In this document: positions 42,502 to 51,796 of the stretch, in pieces | Numbering within the stretch: the stretch's first letter is position 1 | Layout: the number at the start of each line of letters is the position of its first letter | Assembly: GCA_900548775.1 (NCBI GenBank) | Contig: URLM01000006.1 | Span: forward strand, 8,661-72,660 | Length of the DNA stretch: 64,000 nucleotides | Direction of reading: 5' to 3' | From: an uncultured Olsenella sp. | GTDB lineage: Bacteria; Actinomycetota; Coriobacteriia; Coriobacteriales; Atopobiaceae | The notes under the pieces: generated by a model | The model's input: only the letters and a program-made list of their open reading frames with translations | Told to the model about the DNA's origin: nothing | Databases searched by the model: none | Translations under genes and position numbers: made by a program

Positions 42502-43016
42502 TCGGCAGACTCCCGCACACCTTGCATAAGGAGTTCCAGCGCGCGCCGAACCGCACGTGCGCGAACCTGCGAGCGATCCCCTTCGAAAAGATTCGGGAAA
42601 GTGCTGGTAGAGCGGGCAGTCGCAAGCCCCATCCATACGGTACCAACGGGCTTTCCTGGCTCCTCGCCCCCAGGTCCGGCGATTCCCGTCACGGAGACCG
42701 CGACGTCACAGCCCAGAACACGCCGTGCGCCCTCTGCCATGGCGGCAGCGCACTCGCTCGATACGGCCCCGACACCCGGAGCGTCCAATATGGCGTTCGA
42801 GACGCCAAGGACCTCGTGCTTGACAGGAACCGCATAGCTCACGACACCACCGCGAATGGCCTCCGAAGAGCCGGGTATGGCCGTGATTGCAGAGGCAACG
42901 AGTCCCCCGGTGCAGGACTCTGCCGTACCAACCGTGACGCCCAAGGACCTACAAGCACTGACAAGCGCCTCACAGGCGTCGAGCGTCTCGCCGTCAAAGA
43001 CAACAGAAGGTACCAA
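42492..43016 (-). CDS. pncC: CinA C-terminal-domain protein, NMN amidohydrolase-like
   Basis: This single-domain protein of 174 residues converts nicotinamide mononucleotide to nicotinic acid mononucleotide. Family landmarks are TVGTAESCTGGLVASAIT (catalytic Ser and following residues), GGVVSYAVPVKHEVLGV, and SVTGIAGPGG. The N-terminal CinA MoCF domain is absent. The start is inferred as TTG 43016 with GGGGGAG 8 bases upstream, 2 bases after the pgsA stop; the open frame back to 43133 overlaps pgsA. The gene precedes recA, as in many Gram-positives. Confidence 0.87.
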   Translation of the reverse strand: MVPSVVFDGETLDACEALVSACRSLGVTVGTAESCTGGLVASAITAIPGSSEAIRGGVVSYAVPVKHEVLGVSNAILDAPGVGAVSSECAAAMAEGARRVLGCDVAVSVTGIAGPGGEEPGKPVGTVWMGLATARSTSTFPNLFEGDRSQVRARAVRRALELLMQGVRESAEKD

Positions 43017-43018
43017 GC

Positions 43019-43633
43019 CTATCGCTCCCCCGCCACGTACGACCAAGCCTTGACAAAGTAATCGACGCCGGACCAGGCGGTGAGGATGACCGCAACCACC
43101 ATCAATACCTGGCCAAGAACGCCAATGGCCCACGCGGCCGAACCCTCAGGAAGCGCCATGGCAAGAAGGAGGGCAGAGATGGCAACCATGGTGACCGCCG
43201 TCTTGCCCTTCCCCAAAGGAGAGGCGGCAATGACGGTGCCAGCGGAGGCGACAACCATGCGGAGCCCAGATACGAGAAACTCCCTTGCCACGATCACGAG
43301 AAGTACCCACGAGGAGACCGCGCCGCGCTCGAGGAGAAAGCAGAGTGCGACCACGACGACGAGCTTGTCAGCTATGGGATCGAGGAACTTGCCAAAGGTC
43401 GTGACCTCGTTCCTGCTGCGCGCGAGGTAGCCGTCGAGCTTGTCGGTAAGCGAGAGCAGCACGAAGAGGGCGAAGACGACAAGCGACAAGGCTGACCCCC
43501 CACCGGCGGCGGGAGACATCTCTGCGACGAGCAGCCACAGGGGGACGGCGACAACTCGAATGCACGTAACGACGTTGGCGGGCGTCCAGATGGACAGCGC
43601 CTGGCCGCCACCATCGCGACCATTCGAGCCCAT
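43019..43633 (-). CDS. pgsA: CDP-diacylglycerol-glycerol-3-phosphate 3-phosphatidyltransferase
   Basis: PgsA makes phosphatidylglycerol phosphate in the membrane. The 204-residue protein has the motif DKLDGYLARSRNEVTTFGKF continuing LDPIADK, the canonical DG-x2-AR-x8-G-x3-D-x3-D. Four to five hydrophobic segments are visible. ATG 43633 overlaps the rimO stop (TGATG). Position in rimO-pgsA-cinA-recA is the standard context, so it is called PgsA over the paralogue at 16867. Confidence 0.93.
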   Translation of the reverse strand: MGSNGRDGGGQALSIWTPANVVTCIRVVAVPLWLLVAEMSPAAGGGSALSLVVFALFVLLSLTDKLDGYLARSRNEVTTFGKFLDPIADKLVVVVALCFLLERGAVSSWVLLVIVAREFLVSGLRMVVASAGTVIAASPLGKGKTAVTMVAISALLLAMALPEGSAAWAIGVLGQVLMVVAVILTAWSGVDYFVKAWSYVAGER

Positions 43634-44964
43634 CAGCTCTCGCCGCCATCGACAACCTCGCCGACGAGGTCGTAGGTGAACGAGTCGACGAGGTCGCACG
43701 TCACGACGTCGCCAACGGATAGCTCGCCGCTCTCGATGTGCACCACGCCATCTGAGTCTGGCGCTTGGAACCACGCATGACCGATGAATTCCGCACCATC
43801 GGGGCTCTCCTCGACCCCGTCGATGAGGACGCGCACGCGCTCGCCGACGTGTCTCTCGGCAGCAGCGAAGCCGAGCTGCTCGGTGAGGTCGATGAGCCGC
43901 TGCGTGCGCTCGAGCTTGACCTCGTCGGGCACCTGGTCGGGCATCGTGGCGGCACGGGTGCCGTCTTCGGGCGAGTAGCTGAAGACTGAGCAGTAGTCGA
44001 ACTCCTCGTCCTGCAGGAAGTCCAACAGCTCCTGCGCCTCCTCGTCGGTCTCGCCGGGAAATCCTGCCATCGCCGTGGTGCGCAGCACCATGCCGGGAAT
44101 CTCCTCGCGCAGATGCGCGAAGAGCGCGGAGAACTCCTCTGGCGAGCCCTTGCGGCCCATGCGCTCCAAGACGGAAGCGGAGCAGTGCTGGATGGGGATG
44201 TCGATGTAGGGAAGCACCTCGGGAACGTCGCGAATCGTCGAGACAAGCTCCTCGGTCATCCCCTCGGGCTGCAGGTACAGCACGCGGACCCAGCCCCCGA
44301 ACGGGCGGACGACCTCGGCAACCTGGCGAAGGAGCGAGGCGAGGGTGCGGGGCTCCTCGAGGTCGGACCCCCAGATGCCGGTGTCCTGACCGATGAGGAC
44401 CACCTCGCGCACGCCACCCTCCATGAGAGAACGGACCTCTTCGCAGATCTGGGCTGCGTCACGCGAGTGGTAGCGCCCCCGGATGTAGGGAATGGCGCAG
44501 AATGCGCAGAACCTGTCGCAGCCTTCGGATATCTTGACGTAGGCGCTCGCCCCGTCGACCGTACGAAGGACCCCCTGGGGCACACCGGGCGCAACGTCTC
44601 TCTCGAGGCCAAGGACCCCGTCGACAACGGCAACGATGCCATCCTCGTCATCTGCGTTCACGAACGCAGAGACCTCGGGAAGCTCCTCAGCGAGCGGAGC
44701 ACCGTAGCGGGAGGGTACGCAACCGCACATAACGATTGGGAGATTTCGGCCCTCGCCCCGCTCCTGCTCCGAAAGCTCGAGCGTCGTGTCGAGAGACTCC
44801 TGCGTGGCAGAGACGAGAAACGCGCAGGTGTTGATCAGCGCGACATCTGCCTTGTCGGGGTCGCTGGTCTCGTCGTATCCGGCACCAAGGAGAAGTGCGC
44901 GCATGCGGTCGGTGTCGACCTCGTTCTTGGCGCAGCCGCGGGTAATGAAGAGAACGTTTGGCAT
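43633..44964 (-). CDS. rimO: Ribosomal protein uS12 methylthiotransferase RimO
   Basis: This radical-SAM enzyme adds a methylthio group to an aspartate of ribosomal protein S12. The 443-residue protein has an N-terminal cluster domain (ITRGCAKNEVDTDRM, INTCAFLVSA, MCGCVPSRY), the radical-SAM motif SEGCDRFCAFCAIPYIRGRYHSR and a C-terminal TRAM domain. The RGCAKNEVD start separates it from MiaB. It is translationally coupled to pgsA. Confidence 0.95.
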   Translation of the reverse strand: MPNVLFITRGCAKNEVDTDRMRALLLGAGYDETSDPDKADVALINTCAFLVSATQESLDTTLELSEQERGEGRNLPIVMCGCVPSRYGAPLAEELPEVSAFVNADDEDGIVAVVDGVLGLERDVAPGVPQGVLRTVDGASAYVKISEGCDRFCAFCAIPYIRGRYHSRDAAQICEEVRSLMEGGVREVVLIGQDTGIWGSDLEEPRTLASLLRQVAEVVRPFGGWVRVLYLQPEGMTEELVSTIRDVPEVLPYIDIPIQHCSASVLERMGRKGSPEEFSALFAHLREEIPGMVLRTTAMAGFPGETDEEAQELLDFLQDEEFDYCSVFSYSPEDGTRAATMPDQVPDEVKLERTQRLIDLTEQLGFAAAERHVGERVRVLIDGVEESPDGAEFIGHAWFQAPDSDGVVHIESGELSVGDVVTCDLVDSFTYDLVGEVVDGGES

Positions 44965-44973
44965 GGTGTGACC

Positions 44974-45471
44974 TTATCGGTAGTTGACGTACTGGAGCGG
45001 CTGACCGTAGTCATTGCCGCGCAGGAGTGCGATGACCTGCTGCAGGGCATCCTTTGAAGGCGAGCTCACACGGAGCTTGTCACCCTCGATGGTGGCCTTG
45101 ACCTTGATCTTAGAGTCGCGAATGTCCTTGGAGATCTTCTTGCCAAGCTCCGAATCGATTCCCTGGACGAGATGGCCCTGCTGTCGGACGCTCATGCCAG
45201 AGGCCGCCTGGGGCTTGCCCCAACGGAGGGCGGAGAGGTCGACGCCACGCTTCACAAGCTTGGAGCCGAGGATGTCGCGCACCTGACCGGCAACGAAGTC
45301 GGAAGGCGCCTCAACCGTGAACACTCCCTCGCCCTTTGCGAGAGAGAGCGAGGCGCCCGTTCCCTTGAGGTCATAGCGCTGCGATATCTCTCGTGTCGCC
45401 TGCTGGTAGGCGTTGTCGACCTCCTGCATGTCGACGGTTGACACGACGTCGAAGCTAGAATCCTTGGCCAT
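44974..45471 (-). CDS. yajQ: YajQ family nucleotide-binding protein
   Basis: The 165-residue protein belongs to UPF0234/YajQ, some members of which bind cyclic di-GMP. It starts MAKDSSFDVVSTVDMQEVDN and contains the two RNP-like repeats (REISQRYDLKGTGAS; IKVKATIEGDKLRVSSPSKDALQQVI). The start is ATG 45471 with GGGGAG upstream; the longer open frame to 45831 overlaps rodZ and looks non-coding. Its role in this organism is unknown. Confidence 0.92.
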   Translation of the reverse strand: MAKDSSFDVVSTVDMQEVDNAYQQATREISQRYDLKGTGASLSLAKGEGVFTVEAPSDFVAGQVRDILGSKLVKRGVDLSALRWGKPQAASGMSVRQQGHLVQGIDSELGKKISKDIRDSKIKVKATIEGDKLRVSSPSKDALQQVIALLRGNDYGQPLQYVNYR

Positions 45472-45568
45472 GCTCTCCCCTTCCCTGGCAAACCGATTGT
45501 CGCGATAGCCATGCAACAAGGCGCCATTGCATCTTTCGAGGCCGTATGAGGCTCTCTCGTGTGAATCC

Positions 45569-47224
45569 CTAGTTAGTCGTAGTCTTGCTTGTGGAGACGG
45601 TACCCGAGGTCGTGGTAGACGTCGAATTCGCACTCCCGGACTTCTGAGAGCCTGACGCGCTCGTCGAACTCGAGGAGTCTCCAGAGCCTGTCGAAGCGTC
45701 TGCGGAGGTCTCGTCTGTTGAGGGCGCCGGTGTTCCCTTGATGGTGAGGGAGCCAATGCCAGAGGCCTTGGAGTCAAAGCTCTTCTGCGTGCCGTTCTCG
45801 GTGACCGTGACCGCGCCGGGGTTGCCCGCACGAACGGTAATCGAGTCCGTGACCGTGTACTTCTCCTCCCATGGCCCCGTCACCGTGCTTGCCACCTCGC
45901 TCGAGCCGTCGTTCGTGATCTCGAGCCAGGAGGTCTCCCCGCTTGCCACAGAGACGGTGACAACCGTCTCCTGCGCCGTCTCGCCACTTTCTGCAGTGGA
46001 CGAGTCTTTATCAGCCGCGTCCTCACTCGTCGTGGTGGTCGTGGTGGTCGTGGTGGTGGTCGTCGGCGTGGAATCCGTGGAGGAGTCCGACGACGTGGAG
46101 TCGGTCGACGTCGTGCTCACGGGAACGGTCGACTTTGACTCGCTTTGCGTTGTCTTGTTGCCAACGCACGAGCGAACCGAGAGAACGAGGATGAGCGTGA
46201 GGGCGAGCGCAAGGGCGAGGATCACGAGAAGTATCGAACGACGGTTGTCCTGAGGACCACGGCGGCGCGAGCTGCCGGAGAGGCGATTTCTCTGGTCGTC
46301 AGAGCGGCGACGGACCTTTGGCCTGTCAACGCTGGCGATGTTTCTCGACGAGCGCCTGCCCGAGATGGTCGAGGCACGGTCATAAGGCCTCGCCGCATCG
46401 TCGTAGCGGAGGTCATCTGTGTACTCCCCCGCGCGGACGCTCCTCGTGCTCACGTCGTCGCGCTCATAGAGACGCTGTGCTCGGGAGGAGTCACGACGAT
46501 AGGCGCGCGCGGTCTCCCTGCGCTCCTCGACGCCGTTTTGCCCCTCACGCAGGAGCCGGTTGGCGGGATCGTCCACACGGCGCCTCTGCTGGGCATATCT
46601 GCTGCGTTGGCGCGAAGTGTAGCGGTCGGGCTCGCGCGTGCGGGCCTCATCGCGATAGCGGTCGGATGTCGAGTTGTAGGGCCTGCCGTAGACGTACTCC
46701 GCATGGGAATACGAGGGTGATTGGCTTCGTGTGCCCGCCGGGTAGCTCGATCCCGCGAGGGGAACGGAGGAAGGCGTGCGGGGCCTGGGACCCGATGTGG
46801 TGGCGAAGGCGCCCATGTCGCCCGCCGGCCCACCGGAGGTGGGAAGGAGCCCCTTGTACTGCACATACGCCTTGGGGCGGGACTCCGCCTCGTTCACCAC
46901 GTCGTAGCCCTGGACGCCGCGGCCAGACTGCGTGTCGCGCGTACGTCGCCGAAGCTCGTGCGAGGAGGTCCCATGCACGTGCTCGTAGAGCTCCTCCTGG
47001 AAGAGGTCGACGATCTCCCGGGGATTGAGCCCCAGGTAGCGAGCATACGAGGAGAGCATGCCCTGAGCATAGCCACTCTGGGGGATGTTCTCGAAGTCTC
47101 CCTCCTCGAAGGCGATGAGAACCTGCTCCTTGAGCTTGAGGACCTGCGAGGCCTGGCCCACGGTGAGGCCAAGCTGTCGACGACGATCAAGAAGCATCTC
47201 GCTAAAGCGCGGGCGCGACGACAT
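45569..47224 (-). CDS. rodZ: RodZ-like helix-turn-helix membrane protein with long Arg-rich linker
   Basis: This is a cell-shape scaffold protein by family. The 551-residue chain has an N-terminal Xre-type helix-turn-helix (residues 5-75: LGLTVGQASQVLKLKEQVLIAFEEGDF), which in RodZ binds MreB. A low-complexity, Arg/Tyr/Ser-rich cytoplasmic stretch follows to about 328, then one transmembrane helix (ILLVILALALALTLILVL) at 330-350. A Ser/Thr-rich extracellular linker contains a run of 12 Thr, and a DUF4115-like beta domain covers about 425-500. Ordinary RodZ is 300-350 residues; both linkers here are much longer. The ribosome site overlaps the ftsK stop. Confidence 0.8.
   Translation of the reverse strand: MSSRPRFSEMLLDRRRQLGLTVGQASQVLKLKEQVLIAFEEGDFENIPQSGYAQGMLSSYARYLGLNPREIVDLFQEELYEHVHGTSSHELRRRTRDTQSGRGVQGYDVVNEAESRPKAYVQYKGLLPTSGGPAGDMGAFATTSGPRPRTPSSVPLAGSSYPAGTRSQSPSYSHAEYVYGRPYNSTSDRYRDEARTREPDRYTSRQRSRYAQQRRRVDDPANRLLREGQNGVEERRETARAYRRDSSRAQRLYERDDVSTRSVRAGEYTDDLRYDDAARPYDRASTISGRRSSRNIASVDRPKVRRRSDDQRNRLSGSSRRRGPQDNRRSILLVILALALALTLILVLSVRSCVGNKTTQSESKSTVPVSTTSTDSTSSDSSTDSTPTTTTTTTTTTTTSEDAADKDSSTAESGETAQETVVTVSVASGETSWLEITNDGSSEVASTVTGPWEEKYTVTDSITVRAGNPGAVTVTENGTQKSFDSKASGIGSLTIKGTPAPSTDETSADASTGSGDSSSSTSASGSQKSGSANSTSTTTSGTVSTSKTTTN
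46027..46068. repeat. GTC/GTG trinucleotide tract in rodZ (poly-Thr)
   Basis: The plus strand shows repeated GTGGTC and GTGGTG units, which encode a run of 12 Thr codons in rodZ. Such tracts can change length by slippage without breaking frame. Confidence 0.6.
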
Positions 47225-47230
47225 TGTAGG

Positions 47231-49759
47231 CTACACCTCCTCGAAATCCTGCTCAGCGGCCTTGAGGTCCTCGAGACCCTCCTTGTCGAGAAGCACGTCG
47301 CGCGGCTTCGAGCCGTTGGCGGGACCCACGACGCCCTTGTTCTCGAGCATGTCCATGATTCTTCCTGCTCTAGCGTACCCCACGGAAAGCGCCCTCTGGA
47401 GGCTGGAGGTGGAACCAAGCTGAGAGTTCACAACGATGTCCGCGGCCTCCCAGAGGAGAGGGTCGTCCGCGGGAGCGGAGGGCTCGCTTGAACCACCAGG
47501 GGTCATCGGCGAGACGGCTGTGAGGATGTCGTCGTGGTAGTCGGTGTCGTGGTGCTCCTTGATGAAGGAGACCACCCGCTCGACCTCCTCTTCCGAGACA
47601 TAGCAGCCCTGTGCTCGCCGAGGCCTAACGCCGCGCAGCTTGTAGAGCATGTCGCCATGGCCGAGGAGCCTCTCGGCGCCCGTCTGGTCGAGGATGATGC
47701 GGGAGTTCATGCCGTTGTCGACGGAAAGCGCCACGCGGTTGTCGATGTTCGCCTTGATGAGGCCCGTCACGACGTCTGCTGAGGGACGCTGGGTGGCGAC
47801 GATGAGGTGGATGCCCGCAGCACGTCCGAGCTGGGCGATGCGGACAATGGAGGCCTCTACGTCCTTGCCGGCGACCATCATGAGGTCCGAGAGCTCGTCG
47901 ATCACGATGACGAAGTACGGCATGTGCTTGGGAGGGTTCTCCATGTCTGCGTACTTGTCACCATCGACGTCGCGGTTGTAGGACTTGATGTCGCGCACCT
48001 TGTAGTGCTCGAAGACCTTGAGGCGCCGCTCCATCTCGGTGACGCCCCAGGAGAGGGCGCTCGCAGCCTTGTTGGGCTCGGTGACCACGGGGACGTAGAG
48101 GTGTGGCAGTCCAGCGTAGTAGGTGAACTCGACGCGCTTGGGGTCCACCATGATGAGGCGGACCTCCTCGGGCGTGGCGCGCATGAGGATGGTCATGACG
48201 ATGCTGTTGAGAAGGACCGACTTGCCGGAGCCCGTGGTACCCGCCACGAGGAGGTGCGGCAGGCCGGCGATGTCCACGACCACTGGGTTGCCCTCGGAGT
48301 CGCGGCCGAACGCCGCCTCGAGCGGGCCGCCCTTTACGTAGGGCAGCACGTCTCCCAGGTAGACGGGCTGAGTCGTTTTGTTGGGGATCTCGATGCCCAC
48401 GAGCGAGGTGCCCGGAATGGGTGCGAAGATGCGCACCGAGCGGGAGGCGAGCGAGAGCGCGATGTCGTCTTGGAGGTTGGTGATCTTGCTCACGCGCTCG
48501 CCCTCGCCCATCTCGATCTTGAACGTGGTAACCGAGGGGCCGGCAACCCAGCCGACCACGCGGGAGGTGAGCCCAAACTCCTCGAGCGTGCCCTGGAGCT
48601 TGGCTGCCACGGCAGAGAGCTCGTCGTCGGACTCCGCGCTCACGCCGGAGTTGGGGTTCACCATGAGCATGTCAGGCGGGGGGAGCTCGCGCCCGTCGTC
48701 GCTCGCGGCTGGGTCAGGGGCCTGCGGGGCCTTGGACTGCTGCGCCTTGCCGGAAGAGGGCTTGGCGGCGAGAAAGGCGGGAACGGCCTCCTTGTCCTTC
48801 GAGCCACGGCCGCCGCGCGTCTTCTTGCCCTTCGAGGGATCATCAAGGAGCGTGGTGGGGGCAGCGTCGTCGAGAAGCGCGGTCTGAGCTTGGTCGGGCG
48901 TGACTTCCTCGGATGCGACGGCAGGGGCAGGTGTTGCGTCCTGCTTCTTGGGACGCCCACGACGCAGCACACTGGTCTTGCGGGCGCCGATGAAGGACGT
49001 CTCCCCCTCACCGGTCTCGTCGAAGAGCGAGCCCTGGGTCTGCCCGGCCGCCGCAGGCGCGACCGCCATTGCCGGCGCCGCCTCACGAGCAGCCTCCCTC
49101 TCGGCAGCGCGCTCTTCCCGGGCGATGCGACGGCTCTCGGAGGCCTCCTGCGCCCTGAGGTGAATCTTTGCGACAGCACCAGAGATGGAGAACCCGCACA
49201 CGACGGCTCCGGCGATGATCACGCCGACGAGAATGACGTTGCCCACGATCAAGCCAACGAGTCGCATGAGCCAATACGCGAAGAAGCCGCCGACGTATCC
49301 GCCAGCAGACTCCACAGCAGGCTCAGCGAGCGCCAGAGAGGGAGTGTCTACGACGCCCGGGTGGTTGAGCGAGAGCTGCGCCAGGATGGCCACGACGATA
49401 AGCACGAGACCCCCAGCCACGCGGCCGGAAATCGGCCCGTCCTCATCCATGAAGAACGTGCACGCAAAGATGAAGAGGGCGATCGGCGCAAGAACAGCCC
49501 CGGCCCCAAACAGCAGGGTGAGCGCATGGCCGACCATGCTTGTAACGATTGCCGAGGTTGGGGCGACCAACGCCACGAACATGGCCACGGCAACAACCGC
49601 CAAGACCACGCCGAGAATGTCGTTCTGCGTGGACGAAAGCCCCTGCTGGGACGTATTGGCCCCGCGGCCGCGAGGTGCCTGGCGTGAGCCAGCGCCCCGC
49701 GCCTTGGAGCCCTTCCTTGCTGCCTTACCTGCTGCGTTTGATCTGCGATTCGAGGGCAT
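47231..49759 (-). CDS. ftsK: DNA translocase FtsK/SpoIIIE
   Basis: This motor pumps chromosomal DNA through the closing septum. The 842-residue protein has four N-terminal transmembrane helices (about 50-190), an Ala/Lys/Pro-rich linker (about 210-400), the alpha/beta motor with Walker A VAGTTGSGKSVLLNSIV and Walker B FVIVIDELSDLMMV, and a C-terminal gamma winged helix (SVGYARAGRIMDMLENKGVVGPANGSK) that reads polar DNA sequences. It begins 4 bases after rnj. Confidence 0.96.
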   Translation of the reverse strand: MPSNRRSNAAGKAARKGSKARGAGSRQAPRGRGANTSQQGLSSTQNDILGVVLAVVAVAMFVALVAPTSAIVTSMVGHALTLLFGAGAVLAPIALFIFACTFFMDEDGPISGRVAGGLVLIVVAILAQLSLNHPGVVDTPSLALAEPAVESAGGYVGGFFAYWLMRLVGLIVGNVILVGVIIAGAVVCGFSISGAVAKIHLRAQEASESRRIAREERAAEREAAREAAPAMAVAPAAAGQTQGSLFDETGEGETSFIGARKTSVLRRGRPKKQDATPAPAVASEEVTPDQAQTALLDDAAPTTLLDDPSKGKKTRGGRGSKDKEAVPAFLAAKPSSGKAQQSKAPQAPDPAASDDGRELPPPDMLMVNPNSGVSAESDDELSAVAAKLQGTLEEFGLTSRVVGWVAGPSVTTFKIEMGEGERVSKITNLQDDIALSLASRSVRIFAPIPGTSLVGIEIPNKTTQPVYLGDVLPYVKGGPLEAAFGRDSEGNPVVVDIAGLPHLLVAGTTGSGKSVLLNSIVMTILMRATPEEVRLIMVDPKRVEFTYYAGLPHLYVPVVTEPNKAASALSWGVTEMERRLKVFEHYKVRDIKSYNRDVDGDKYADMENPPKHMPYFVIVIDELSDLMMVAGKDVEASIVRIAQLGRAAGIHLIVATQRPSADVVTGLIKANIDNRVALSVDNGMNSRIILDQTGAERLLGHGDMLYKLRGVRPRRAQGCYVSEEEVERVVSFIKEHHDTDYHDDILTAVSPMTPGGSSEPSAPADDPLLWEAADIVVNSQLGSTSSLQRALSVGYARAGRIMDMLENKGVVGPANGSKPRDVLLDKEGLEDLKAAEQDFEEV

Positions 49760-49763
49760 GTAC

Positions 49764-51428
49764 CTAGACCTCCATCACGACCGGAATCACCATCGGCCGC
49801 GTGTGCGTCTTGCTCCAAAGGAAGTTGGAAAGCGAGTTTCTCACGCCCTTGCGTACGGTGTCAATGCTCGCGCCATTGCCCTTCTCGAGTCGCTCGACCT
49901 GCGAACGCACGAGGGCACGAGCGTCATCCATGAGGGCGTCGTCCGTGGCGAACGAGACGCCGCGGCCGGAGAGGTCGATGGTGTCGACGGAGTGGTTGCG
50001 CGAGCGAACGGCCACCACGCAGGTGATGACGCCGTCCTGTGCGAGGCGCTGGCGGTCGCGGAGGACCACCGGGTTGGCATCGGTGATCGAGAGGCCGTCA
50101 ACGTAGACGACCCCAGAGTCGACCGACGGCCCACGGCGGGCCTTGCCGTGACGGACCTCGAGCGAGTCACCGTTGTCGAGGATGAAGATGTTGCGCTCGG
50201 GAATCCCGACCTGCTGGGCGAGCTTGGCGTGAGCGCGAAGGTGCTGGGCCTCGCCGTGCACCGGCATGAAGTAGCGGGGCTTGACCATGGCGAGCATGAG
50301 CTTGAGCTCTTCCTGCGACCCATGGCCGGAGACGTGAACAAGCGCCTGGCTCTTGTCGTAGATGTCGCAACCCAGCTTGGAGAGCGAGTTGATGATGCCC
50401 TGGACGCTCTTCTCGTTGCCGGGAATGGGGTTGGCCGAGATGATGACCGTGTCGCCCTCGTGAATCGAGAGGCTCTTGTGCTCGCCGTTTGCCATGCGGG
50501 CAAGCGCCGAGAGGGGCTCGCCCTGGCTGCCGGTGCAGAGGACCACGATCTTCTCGTCCGGGATCTTCTCGAGGTCATAGGCATCGATGATGTCGTCATC
50601 GGCAATCCGGAGATAGCCCAGCTCGCGGGCGACCTTGGTGTTTGTGACCATCGAGCGGCCCGTCACGACCACCTTGCGGCCAACGGTCACCGAGGCGTCG
50701 CAGATCTGCTGGAGTCGGTGGATGTGGCTCGAGAACGAGGCGACGAAGACGCGGCCAGGCGCGTTCTTGATGATGTGTCGGAGAGCCGGTCCGACGGCAG
50801 CCTCGGAAGGAGTGAAGCCGGGGCGCGTGGCGTTGGTTGAGTCGGAAAGCAGGACGTCGATGCCCTCGGCCGCAAAGCGGTTGACGGCGGCGTAGTTGGG
50901 ACGAACGCCGTCGATGGGGGTCTGGTCGAGCTTGAAGTCACCGGTGTGCATCACGTTGCCGGCGGGCGTGTTCATGAAGACGCCAAACGCGGCGGGGATG
51001 GAGTGCGTCATCGAGAAGAACGTGATGTTGAAGGCTCCGAGCGTGACCGTGGAGCCATCCTGTACCTCGCGGAACTTGGGGCTCTTGATGTTGTGCTCGG
51101 CGAGCTTGCCCTGGATGATCCCAAGCGTGAGCTTGCTCGAGTAGATGGGGACCTTGTGGGTGAGGTCCTGGAGGAGATACGGAAGGGCGCCCGTGTGGTC
51201 CTCGTGGCCATGCGTGATGATGATGCCGCGCAGCTTGTCCTCGTTCTCAAGGACGTAGGTGTAGTCCGGGAGGATGAGGTCGATGCCTGGCTGCTCGTCA
51301 TCGGGGAACATGAGGCCGGCGTCAACCATGACCATGTCGTCTCCGTACTCGAACACGGTCATGTTCTTGCCGATCCCATCAAGACCACCTAGCGGGATGA
51401 TCTTGAGGGCGGTGTCTTTCTTTGGCAT
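49764..51428 (-). CDS. rnj: Ribonuclease J
   Basis: RNase J is a metallo-beta-lactamase/beta-CASP nuclease with 5'-3' exo- and endonuclease activity on mRNA and rRNA precursors. The 554-residue protein has the zinc motif ITHGHEDHTGALPYLL, GDFKLDQTP, the beta-CASP motifs and the late His motif HVSGHGSQEELKLML. AAAGGA lies 11 bases before the ATG. It heads the long run into ftsK. Confidence 0.96.
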   Translation of the reverse strand: MPKKDTALKIIPLGGLDGIGKNMTVFEYGDDMVMVDAGLMFPDDEQPGIDLILPDYTYVLENEDKLRGIIITHGHEDHTGALPYLLQDLTHKVPIYSSKLTLGIIQGKLAEHNIKSPKFREVQDGSTVTLGAFNITFFSMTHSIPAAFGVFMNTPAGNVMHTGDFKLDQTPIDGVRPNYAAVNRFAAEGIDVLLSDSTNATRPGFTPSEAAVGPALRHIIKNAPGRVFVASFSSHIHRLQQICDASVTVGRKVVVTGRSMVTNTKVARELGYLRIADDDIIDAYDLEKIPDEKIVVLCTGSQGEPLSALARMANGEHKSLSIHEGDTVIISANPIPGNEKSVQGIINSLSKLGCDIYDKSQALVHVSGHGSQEELKLMLAMVKPRYFMPVHGEAQHLRAHAKLAQQVGIPERNIFILDNGDSLEVRHGKARRGPSVDSGVVYVDGLSITDANPVVLRDRQRLAQDGVITCVVAVRSRNHSVDTIDLSGRGVSFATDDALMDDARALVRSQVERLEKGNGASIDTVRKGVRNSLSNFLWSKTHTRPMVIPVVMEV

Positions 51429-51796
51429 TGCGGGATAAATCCTTTCTTCGTTGTTGATACGCTCGGCTTTCGCCGATATCTAGTGAGCAGTTCTGACGGC
51501 CATGTGCCGCCAGCCGCAACAGCTACGGTTTTGGTGCGCCGGCGTTCAAGGGGGACACGCAGGCGCTCTAGCCAATCTATTGTAGCCAAGCCAAGACTCG
51601 CGTGGCGAGGCTCCACGATGATTGCGGACTGGCTTGGCCCTCCGCTGGCCCCCCTTCGAGTTCGCCAAGTGCTGCCGAGAAGAAAATGGACGGAATGGGC
51701 CGCTAGGACATCGTTATGGGTCGATTTTCTTCTCAATAGGCGCTAGCACGGCAGCTGCTGGCTCGACAGACACCTGCGCGTTCGGACGGCCGCGCC
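51429..51796. other. Upstream region of rnj, with a dispersed repeat
   Basis: This 368-base gap holds the rnj promoter and leader and the 88-base repeat at 51653-51740. I see no gene. The palindromic ends of the repeat could also serve as terminator for the glycosyltransferase gene upstream. Confidence 0.55.
51653..51740. repeat. 88-bp dispersed repeat, copy 1
   Basis: This copy is nearly the same as 63824-63910 (about 12 differences by eye, the first 47 bases with one). Within it GAGAAGAAAATGGAC and GTCGATTTTCTTCTC form a 15-bp inverted repeat with one mismatch around a 28-base loop. Confidence 0.8.

Noticed and set aside
43017..43133. N-terminal extension of the CinA-type protein
   Set aside because: It overlaps pgsA coding sequence and does not resemble the family; TTG 43016 has a good ribosome site.
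47807..50840. Two long plus-strand frames opposite ftsK and rnj
   Set aside because: They are shadows of high-GC minus-strand genes with clear domains; no start signals.
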